The notes under the pieces: generated by a model
What the model saw: only the letters and a program-made list of their open reading frames with translations
Told to the model about the DNA's origin: nothing
Database searches by the model: none
Shown: piece after piece, positions 55,738 through 64,000 of the stretch
Numbering within the stretch: position 1 is the stretch's first letter
Layout of the letters: each line of letters begins with the position of its first letter
Program-made: the position numbers and the translations under genes
Assembly: GCA_963989385.1 (NCBI GenBank)
Contig: OZ022508.1
Span: 54,847,087-54,911,086, forward strand
Reading direction: 5' to 3'
DNA: 64,000 nucleotides
Source: Ctena decussata
Taxonomy: Eukaryota; Mollusca; Bivalvia; Lucinida; Lucinidae

Positions 55738-57038
55738 ACTCCATGGGAAGTGGAAGTTCATGTCTCAGTTTTTGTGTGTGTGTGTGTGTTTAACTGCTAC
55801 CTGACAAGGGTTTGGCAGGCAATTAATAGTGTGAGAAAGTGGCAGTGTCCTGGGATGTCATTAAATATTAATATTTCAATTAGACATTACAGCAGCCCAG
55901 GTAAACAAATCACCGTTATCATCCACGGCAGATCTCAGTTTCAGCAGCCGTAGGCCGGCAATTCTGCTTCAAGGCAGTCAGATTATGGTCAGATATATAT
56001 GTCATACAGATCAATGCTTTTGGCTACTGATCATTAAATTATGTACAAGTTCAATTACAATCTACATTTAAATTAATACAATGAGAAATAATTCATATCT
56101 TTATTAAATCATGCACAACTTGCATTTGATTTCACCATCATGCTAATCAAATTGTGTATCCGTATTTCAATTCAGCTAAAGGCAAAACATTAAATTTAGA
56201 AAAGCTGGGATAAAGATTTTTTTCATTTCAAGTCTTTTTAATACTTGTTCCATACTTTAATTTATACAGACATGGAAATGAACATTTATCTGTTTATAAT
56301 GTATTTTGCTGTATCTTAATGTGGAAATTTGCCAGTGTTTCTAACTAAGACAAACTGTCCCAATTAGCACCTATAACCCAGGAGATGTTGAGAATTCACA
56401 CCACTTACTTCGTCAATGGCCAATATGGAGACAAAACACATGATGGTTGCCAAGCATGTCTCTGGGGAACCAGGCGCATTGTCATAGAGAATGAGAAATT
56501 AGCCACCAATATCAAAACAGTCTCTGCATTGGAAAACCCACAAGTCAGTTCAGGTGAACAGCAAAGGCCCACACCAGTCCAGGCAATCTGTGTTCTCTAT
56601 TTGTTTTCCAAAAGGCTCACAATTTCTTTTCTAGAAAGGCTTGTATAAGCCTTTCTAGAAAAGAATTGTGAGCCGGCCAGACTGTGTGTATCCCGTTCTT
56701 GAAATTTCAAGCATATGGCATGTTGTAGGTTTGCTAATGCAAATGTTCCAAACAACCTAAGTCCTTTGGGCCATTTACAGTCTTCAGAACAGATGTATAA
56801 CACTGCAAGTGGGATCAATAATGCAAACCCATGGTGGCAGCTTAGTGCATCTGAATGGCCTCCTGAAAATGCCAGTGTATTAATATCCTGTCCAGTTTTT
56901 GTTTACAATTAACAATGTTATATATGCTACACATTGTGTTTTAGGGGTAGTTCCTAACACTGTATACGTTGCTTACAAACTGCTACTACAGAATACTTGC
57001 CCAACACCTATAATTGCTGTATATATAAGGAGTTTTGC
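55738..57038. other. intronic sequence with a GT microsatellite and a hairpin
   Basis: (GT)n at about 55773-55790. At 56614-56674 a near-perfect hairpin has arms of about 29 bp (ggctcacaatttcttttcta / tagaaaagaattgtgagcc). It does not belong to families A-E. Plus frames at 56385-56648 have no domain. Confidence 0.5.
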
Positions 57039-57222
57039 AGAGCTTCAAACAAGAACAGTATGATGATAATTCCAATATTTCCCCATAAACACTAACTTAC
57101 GTTGTGACCCCTTATTTACAACCACCTCACCAGATGGATCGACTGAGGGGCCACACCATATAAGGAAACAGAAAAAAATGATTTCGGAATTATCATCAAA
57201 TACTCTTCTCATCTAGACCTTC
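57039..57222. mobile_element. palindromic MITE, family C, copy C10 (worn)
   Basis: agagcttcaaacaagaacag at the left, gtgaccccttatttacaacc / ggatcgactgaggggccac in the centre, ctcttctcatctagacct at the right. Confidence 0.6.
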
Positions 57223-58810
57223 GGCCTATTGAAGTTTAGTAAATATTATTAATTATGCATAATATGGCAGTTTCTTGGCATATCTTTTCTAAACTACACT
57301 GGTATGATGCATAGTCTACCTGCTGTGCAAAGCCAAGATGCTGAATGAATATAATGCAATTCTGATTTCGTGCTCTGAAGCATGCTTCAAAATATGCTAG
57401 GTATGTTCATGCTGACAAACTAACAATCTGAACTTTGCAGGCTCATGCACAAACATATCCCACAAATAATAAACAAAAATCAGAAATGATAATAAAAAGT
57501 GTTGATTAGTTTCTGTTTGTTTGTTTACTAATATTTTTAATTTTTAATCAAATTCTGTTTTTATTTCAAGTCCCTAACAAATGCAATGAAAAGAAAACTT
57601 GAATATCTTAGTTTAAATTTTGTAAGTTTTCACATCCCTCAAAAAATTCAATTCCCATATTACTTTGATTATAATTCTTATCCAACATAACTTTCCCAAA
57701 CCAGTGAGAACATGTTAGTAAATGAATCAACAGTTGGCAGAAATTAAAATAAACTTTGGAACTCCAAATAAGGCATTCAGATATAGTTTCTCTTCTTCTC
57801 TATATTTTTCAATGGAGAAATATATCTAGAAAATAAACCCAACATATCATCAAATGTAACTCTTACTTGGAGCTCAGAAAATACTCTAAATCATACTCTA
57901 AGGAACTGTAACAGAAGAAAATAGGTTGCAAAGCACTACAAGATATAAAATTATGAAGATAATACAACAGCTCTAAAAACACTGATTCTTTTACTTTTTT
58001 TTAATTCAGACTACTACAATATTCCTCACACACATGAATAAGGAGAAAATACATATTTGCAATTATTATCTGACCAATTCTTCAATTCATTTGTGATAAC
58101 TTCTTAATTAGATTATTTAATAAAATTTGTAAGATTGTAACGTTGCTTTGGAAAAGAAAAAAATAACAATAGCCTTGCAAGGTATAATGTCCAATATAAT
58201 GATATGTCATGCATATGCCAGGCTCTGTGGCAAGTCTTTCTGATGCTAAATATAAATAACTGGATTAGTTGCGGCTAGACTAAACTGGACTTCCACTCTG
58301 TCTTGCGGACTTTGCAAAGTTTCCAAAATACATTTATGAATATACCACATATTCCTTTAGTCATCATCTTTGAATCTGGACAAGTCTAGTGCACTTGTCC
58401 TTTCAAGAGAAGTTTTAACACTTTTTCATCTCGCAGATCCAATCGTAATTTTCAATGCAAAATGTATGTTTTCAACACAATTTTGAAACACTAGCCACCT
58501 TTTACTTTTGCTTACATTTTGTTTGCAAAAGACATCCAGTTTAATCCTGATTCCTGCCAAAAGAACTGTTCAATGTTAGTAGAGGATGTTAAGTAGAATA
58601 CAGGCGGGGTACTCATGTACAAGATATCTATCCAATCTGACGTCTCTAAAAATCCATCTCAAATCATGTCACTTTTTCATTTTAAATCCAATGTCATCAC
58701 ATCTCAGTTTGTAAGAGGTAATTCCAGTTTCGGATATATCTGACACATTTTATTCTTCGTCCCAATTTTCTTTTACACAAGGACTTTTTATATGTTATGA
58801 AATATCCTCA
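57223..58810. other. AT-rich intronic sequence with a deleted family C copy
   Basis: 57759-57876 is a 118-bp family C copy lacking its centre (ggaactccaaataagg ... cttacttggagctc). The rest is AT-rich and unremarkable. Confidence 0.5.
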
Positions 58811-58999
58811 CGCTCCAGACAAGCATGGATTTCAATGACAATTCCAAGATAATATCTGCTGAGTTGTGGCCCTTTAGAAGAAACTCCTCACTGAGGTAAT
58901 TCTAATGAAGACCAAAAGACATGCTTGATGCAGACATTTGAAAAATTATCTTGAAAAATTATCATCAAATACTCAAATAGCCACTTTATCTGGAGTACT
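58811..58999. mobile_element. palindromic MITE, family C, copy C12
   Basis: acgctccagacaagcatgga ... ccactttatctggagtac; central gaagaaactcctcactgagg taattctaatgaag. Diverged. Confidence 0.65.
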
Positions 59000-60343
59000 G
59001 AGTGGAAGTATCCTGATTTGCATCACTGTTTTAATTGATATGACAGTTTCTGTCATATCTTTTCTTGTTTTTAGTCTTTCAATCTTGTACATGAGTAGCA
59101 ACGAATCAGGTATATTGACCATAGCCCAGTCGAAACTTTTACAAATGTACCTGCATCTCGAAACCAGAGTTACCACTTACCGAGAAACTGAAACAACAAA
59201 TACAGCAAAATTAGCAAAAAAAAAAAATAATTTAGAATAGAAACAAAAGCCATCACCTAAAACTTTACTAAAGCAATGAGATAAAAAAATTCTGCTTCAC
59301 CAATGCAGGCAAGAGATAGTATAAATACAAGAAAATGTCAGCAATTCAGATTCCTTTTTACTGCTATTTTTAGCCAACCTCTGCAATGGAAAAGCAATGC
59401 CCCTTGCTGTTTTCAAGCCTAAATGTTTGGAACCTTAACCCTAGCATAAATGACTGACTTTATATGTTATCTTACCATATTTATTTGGCTATAAAATGGT
59501 GTTTTTTCATCTCTAGAGTGAGCCGAAATACCTAAATCAGTCTTATGAAGTTTTGCATTGAGCTGAATTTTTCCCTTCTAAAACAAGTAACCCCAAATAT
59601 CTAGATTCATCTTGTACAATTATGGATCTATATTTTAGGGATTGTTTGGAAAGGGAAACCACCATCTTATAACCAGAGAAATACAGAAATCTCCAATTGG
59701 CCAAGTTGATTCTGACTGTAACATTTGGCAAAAGGCATGCTTAATGCTATTATAATGAGAAAGTTTAAAAATTTCTTAAAGCAGCCAAATATTGGTGAAA
59801 CAGCCATGGCAGTACAAACAAAACAACACATTAGCTAGCCAAAGACCAAAGATACAATTCCTGTATTTTGCTCTGCCATATTAATATATATCTTGAGAAA
59901 AAAAAAATCATTGGAATGAAAGCAAGTCTAAAAGAAATTGGAAATTGACTACTTCAAAACTGTATCTTTGGCTTATGATAGCAAACATAATTTCTTGGCC
60001 ATTTTCTGGTAAGTTATAACCACTTTTGTCTTTCCGCCTAACAAATCATAAGGCAATCATTTTGATATAACTGTAAAACCCCTTAGACCATGTATTGTTG
60101 TAAACTGGTATCAACTATTGTATACTAAAATGTGGCATCTGTTCACTGCGAAAAAAAAAAAAAAATGAAACAGTATACTGACACTCAATAGTTTCAGAAC
60201 ACTGTCATGCTACACTAATGCATCCACCGAACGAAACTGAAAACCTGGCAGTTCGGACAATCAACTCTGTATATCAAATGGCCGTGCCACGACTTCAAAT
60301 TTTAGTCAATATGAACATGTTCTAGCAGCTGATTACATACACA
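59000..60343. other. intronic AT-rich sequence
   Basis: Homopolymer A-runs near 59216 and 60150 are the only low-complexity features. No repeat family, RNA or exon recognised. Confidence 0.45.
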
Positions 60344-60546
60344 TTAACACTGAAAGTGCCAAAAATAATAGTTGTATTTGCAAACGATGTAGATCCATAA
60401 AGGCACTCATAATGAGCCGCCTCGTCTGGATCTACACAATTTGCACTCTGTTCTTTTAATCCGCAATATGATATAGCTTGGGCTATATTTTTGAATTTTG
60501 CTGACATCAATTTTGTTGTCTGCTTGTTTGGTACTATAAGGGTTAG
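60344..60546. mobile_element. piggyBac-like MITE (family B), copy B13
   Basis: TTAACACTGAAAGTGCC ... GGTACTATAAGGGTTA, with a partly eroded central stem (taaaggcactcataatgagc cgcctcgtctgg). Confidence 0.75.
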
Positions 60547-60612
60547 TAGCCTTTCATCTCTGTATATACCTTAAAATTCAGACACCTGCCATCTGATCCT
60601 TGATGGAATGCC

Positions 60613-60812
60613 AGTGCTCCAGACAAGAAGGGGTAACAGAGATAATTCAGGGATAATTATCAATATCTTTCAAAAAAAACATATGTTGTGACCCATCATT
60701 AGAACCGTCTCGTCAAGACGGTTCTAATGAGGGGTCACAACATATGTTTTCGTTGAGAAATAAGAAAAATTATCTTCGAATTATCCTCAATACCCCCTCT
60801 TATCTGGAGCTC
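60613..60812. mobile_element. palindromic MITE, family C, copy C13 (well preserved)
   Basis: agtgctccagacaagaaggg at the left, gacccatcattagaaccgtc / gacggttctaatgaggggtc in the centre, cccctcttatctggagctc at the right. It resembles C2 in its shoulders (ggggtaacagagataatt). Confidence 0.85.
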
Positions 60813-61161
60813 TGAAATGCTTTGTAAAATGTTTTGCAAACAGTACAGACACAGCTCTGACCGTTTCTGAAGTCTGACCTGGGCCAATACTGTCTATTGT
60901 TGTGTACATAGTATCTGAATGTAGATAGTAAAGATCAAAAGTTAGAATTTTAGTTCAGCTGTTAAGAAAGCAATTCCAATTTACGTTATGTAAAGCATAT
61001 TACTGGCCAAGAAATTATATATCACAACACTACAATCATTAAAACTACATTTCTTTTTTCTCTTTTTTTTGGCATTGTTTTTAATGTCCAGTGATCTAAT
61101 ATTTCATTCTTGCATAATTCACCATCATAAAACAAAACTGAGCAACAAAAACATTGATTCT
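60813..61161. other. intronic unique sequence
   Basis: A worn D-type hairpin at about 60838-60905 (gcaaacagtacagacacagc tctgaccg). Otherwise nothing. Confidence 0.4.
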
Positions 61162-61405
61162 GCTGAACATTACGTTCATTTACAATTACTCCACCCATTT
61201 CTGACAGCCTGATCCATGAGGAGCAAACATTACATTCATTTACCATTACCCCACCCATCTCTGACAGCCTGATCCATGAGAAGCAAACATAACATTCATT
61301 TACTATTACCGGGTATACCCCACCCATTTTTGACAGCCTGATCCATTTATCTACTATTATCACACCCATTTCTGACAGCCTGATCCTGGAGGAGCAGTCT
61401 GATCT
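61162..61405. repeat. minisatellite, about 65-bp unit, four copies
   Basis: Units carry cattcatttacNattac, cccacccatttctgacagcc and tgatccatgaggagcaaac. The last runs into a D-type word (ggaggagcagtctgatctca). The 139-codon minus frame here only translates the repeat (WIRLSEMGG repeated). Confidence 0.85.
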
Positions 61406-61425
61406 CAGTCCTGGACGTCTGTTAT

Positions 61426-61833
61426 AGCATGGCCACCTCAATATTTCGGAACTTTAAAGAGTTTAGTAATACAGTATATTTCCTTGATACATTTCTGTAT
61501 TGCTTTGTTACCATCAAGGTAGTTCAAAATTTTGAAATTTTTTATACAAACAAATGTGTATTTTAGATTCAACCATTACAATTAATTTGGCAGTGCCCAA
61601 ATATGAAATCTGTAAACATTGACATTACGATATCTCTGTTTGCTAAGACCCAGGAAAGAAGTTTGAAGTGACAATCTTAATAATGAAAGCCTTCCTTGAC
61701 GAGTTTGTATCATTTTTGAATCGAAATATCATATGCACATGCAGAAAAGTATCAGCATTTAGTCGTAATTCCGAGTTTTTGGAAGCTTTTACTCCTCTGG
61801 TAAGGGAGTTTCCCTTGTCATGCTATTATTTAA
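61426..61833. other. intronic unique sequence
   Basis: Nothing recognised. Confidence 0.4.
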
Positions 61834-62187
61834 TTAACCCTTAATACAGCGCCAAAAAAGCAGCACTCAATATTTATGTCTGCAGAATTTCAAGAAAAGT
61901 TTTGTCCAAGCTAGCATATTGAGTGAGTGAGTGAGCTCGGGATTAACGTCCCACCAACAATGAGGTCATAAATTATGGAGACGGGACCTCAGTTTTAAGT
62001 CTCATCCGAAAGACCGGAGAAGCACGGGCTTGATCTTGCGGCCCCTGGATTGGTAGTCTGGAGTGTTCTCCACTACACTTAGTACAGCCACTCCTAGCAT
62101 ACTGAGAATTCAAAGACTAAGGGGCAAGATCCAGATGAGGTGGCTCATTAGGAGCCATTGTTTGCCAGTTCAACTATTTTCACTTAC
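61834..62187. mobile_element. piggyBac-like MITE (family B), split by a SINE
   Basis: Left part 61834-61923 (TTAACCCTTAATACAGCGCC, gtctgcagaatttcaag, ttttgtccaagctagcatat) and right part 62094-62187 (actgagaattcaaagactaa, gatccagatgaggtggctca) are one family B element interrupted by the SINE at 61924-62093. The right end is eroded. Confidence 0.85.
61924..62093 (-). mobile_element. SINE nested in a piggyBac-like MITE, 13-bp target duplication
   Basis: On the minus strand: a tRNA-like 5' part (ggagtggctgtactaagtg, box B-like gatcaagccc), a body (tctttcggatgagactt), and a tail of (ACTC)n repeats. CTAGCATATTGAG (61911-61923) and CTAGCATACTGAG (62094-62106) are the target duplication with one later mismatch. 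This is a third SINE type, different from 10105 and 44972. Confidence 0.88.
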
Positions 62188-63540
62188 TGATAAGACAATG
62201 TACAGTGCATTTGTATGAATTTGAAGATGGGAAGGTCTTCTCAGAAATGTTGTTGAAATCTCTGTGTAACAGTTTATGTACAAGTACATGTACTTGAAAA
62301 TGAAGACCACAGCATGTATCCAGAATATTACTATGGTCACATTTTTTTAAAGTGCAACCTGTCAATTTTCTAAAATAACAACCTATCAAAAACCTGGAAA
62401 TCCGTTCAATTCACAAAACGATAATAATCATAATCCACGACTAAAGATGTAACATCTGCCATTAAGTTGAAGGAAATGTCTTCCATGGAACAGACCAATT
62501 TACTTTTAGATGATTTTCTGTCAACACGGCATCAGTCTGTGTCTGATTAACATTCCTTGTGTCTAAATCAAAAGCATCCCGACATCTGACTTATCAAAAG
62601 CCAGATAGTGTTATTTTTCTTTTAAAGGATCTTTCTGTTTTGTTCTCAAATATCATTAGAACTGCAGCACACACAGTCTGAGAGATTGTCACAAAACAGA
62701 GCTAAACATAAAAACTCCAAATAAGAATAAGTTACTGCAGATGCAGGAAAAAGTAATGCCTATGTCTTGCTTCTGCTGGTCATGGGCAAGGTAAATAAAC
62801 TTGCTCATAATCAATGACAAAGTAAATACCAGTCAAAATTATTTAAAGATCTCACACTCTTACTCACCAACCATCTAGCTCACCCCCATCCACAACCACC
62901 CCCACCCACTATTTTCAGTATACATGTAGAATAGCATTCTCCAGCATCTGAAACAATGCTGAGTTTACATGCAAACAAACCTGACAAGTTAACTATGCAT
63001 TCTGGTAAGCCCATTTGCTGACCACAAACCAAATAAGTAATAACAAATCTACCAGATGAAAAGAAAAGGTGCTAGCTAGACTCTTCTGATATGCAGACTT
63101 GTTTGTGTCTTGTGCAACTTGAATAAGCACCTTTCTTATTTTGCCTGCTGCAGCTCACATTTGGGCCTCAGTTCAGTGTAACTTGAGGTTTTGTGACAAA
63201 ACCACAAAAACTGGTTACAAAGAAAGCACAAAGAATCACCCTTGCTGTTGCAATCAACAGATTGTTCACATGTATTATGCAGAAGGAAATACAATTATAT
63301 TGTAACAGATGGCCTTTCAGCTTAAGTCTCAAGAATAACAAGATCTGCTGAATACTATACAGCTATAAGCTCTTTAGGTCAATCTTCATACATTATGCCG
63401 ACAAAAGTCAAAAGCTGAAACTGACAAAAGTCAAAAGCTGAGGCCATACGCTTGGATCTTAACTCAAAGAACCTTTTACACACCACTGACCAACCTGCGA
63501 GCAATCACCTAAAACCCCTTTAAGTCCTACACTAAATCCA
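62188..63540. other. intronic unique sequence
   Basis: A C-rich tract at about 62880-62912 and a short duplication at 63400-63442 (gacaaaagtcaaaagctga twice). No gene recognised. Confidence 0.45.
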
Positions 63541-63615
63541 AACCCTTAAAGCACCAAAAAAGCAGACAGCAACATTTATGTCTTCAAAAATTTTGAAAAA
63601 ATGTTTCATCCGGCT
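63541..63615. mobile_element. piggyBac-like MITE fragment (family B)
   Basis: aacccttaaagcaccaaaaa agcagacagcaacatttatg tcttcaaaaatttt: the left third of family B, then unrelated sequence. Confidence 0.6.
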
Positions 63616-64000
63616 ACTTCTAAGTAAGGAGATATCTATATATAAGCCTTCAACGGACAAAGGATGAAAATGAAGTCCAAATTCTTAATTCTTTCTTTCT
63701 TTTTGCTTTAAATTTGAACCCATTTCTGACAATACCCTCATAATATGAAATCAAATTATTACTAATTTTCCGTATGACTGCCCATATGAGATGACTAACA
63801 GACTCGGCTCACATCAAATAAGCTCCCTAATTGGCCGGCCGGACTTTTTACACCTTGTCTAAATGCAATCTGCCATCCTCAATTGCTGAATACCGCAATT
63901 TTTCTCAAAATTCAAACAACTTAGCCCTCTCTATCAAGCTTCTGCAATTAACTTTTGAATCTAAAACTTAGGACAAGTTCAAATTTGGTTCTCTCAGAGA
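63616..64000. other. intronic unique sequence at the window end
   Basis: AT-rich, nothing recognised. The Onecut intron presumably continues beyond. Confidence 0.4.

Larger units (their letters stand above)
24533..64000 (-). other. Onecut intron (3' part), open beyond the window
   Basis: The acceptor AG of the homeobox exon lies at 24533-24534. No CUT-domain coding sequence is visible on the minus strand anywhere between it and 64000, and no other recognisable host exon lies there on either strand. The simplest reading is one intron of at least 39.5 kb separating the CUT exon from the homeodomain exon, as in vertebrate Onecut genes where these domains are on separate exons. It is filled with mobile-element remnants listed separately. 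A small alternative exon or an unrecognised nested gene cannot be excluded. Confidence 0.7.

Noticed and set aside
61022..61441. 139-codon minus-strand frame, longest in the window
   Set aside because: The peptide is a translation of a 65-bp minisatellite.
1..64000. Integrated viral sequence
   Set aside because: No polymerase, capsid, integrase or long-terminal-repeat structure was recognised; every repeated structure is better explained as satellite, MITE, SINE or pearl-like element.

Overview
This is a eukaryotic, intron- and repeat-dominated window, not a compact gene-dense genome. Three things point to a bivalve mollusc, most likely a clam: tandem-repeat elements with ACGG microsatellites and a hairpin 3' end resembling the 'pearl'/Helitron-like elements described in oysters and clams, tRNA-derived SINEs with a mollusc-type central domain, and a very high density of palindromic MITEs. 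Species cannot be fixed from sequence alone. Only one host coding exon is convincing: the last coding exon of a Onecut/HNF-6 class homeobox gene on the minus strand (24255-24532), with a good splice acceptor and a stop codon. The CUT-domain exon is not in the window, so everything from 24533 to 64000 is probably intron (at least 39.5 kb), and the sequence below 24255 is 3'UTR plus downstream DNA.

Layout: (1) 1-10510 is a satellite domain built on a ~31-bp monomer (62-bp dimers at 237-466; a long array from about 5130). It holds a higher-order repeat of three 992-bp copies (6199-9174), each equal to 32 monomers. It is broken by a Tigger/pogo-like MITE (538-1044), a 171-bp palindrome (1296-1466), a 2.46-kb long-inverted-repeat element (1796-4254), a Harbinger-like MITE (9320-9713) and a full-length SINE (10105-10378). 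(2) 10511-24254 is AT-rich downstream DNA with a mariner-like MITE, palindromic MITEs, a truncated SINE, a pearl-like element (20570-21535) and a cluster of four related MITEs just below the homeobox exon. (3) 24255-24532 is the Onecut exon. (4) 24533-64000 is the intron. It is loaded with piggyBac-like MITEs (TTAA ends), AGCTC-ended palindromic MITEs, short hairpins, a 901-bp hAT element with an 8-bp target duplication and a possible BED-finger relic, a pearl-like element at 39.3-41.2 kb, and a 7.2-kb train of six such elements at 47.1-54.3 kb.

The genes do not form a pathway: there is one transcription-factor gene in a sea of mobile DNA. The most interesting signals are the 32-mer higher-order satellite, the long foldback element, the interchangeable cores between shared ends in the pearl-like elements, exact nested insertions that give a relative chronology, and an orientation pattern in which all eight pearl-like elements point one way and all eight recognisable SINEs or SINE pieces point the other. 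All coordinates of repeat ends were set by eye and are approximate unless a target duplication is quoted.
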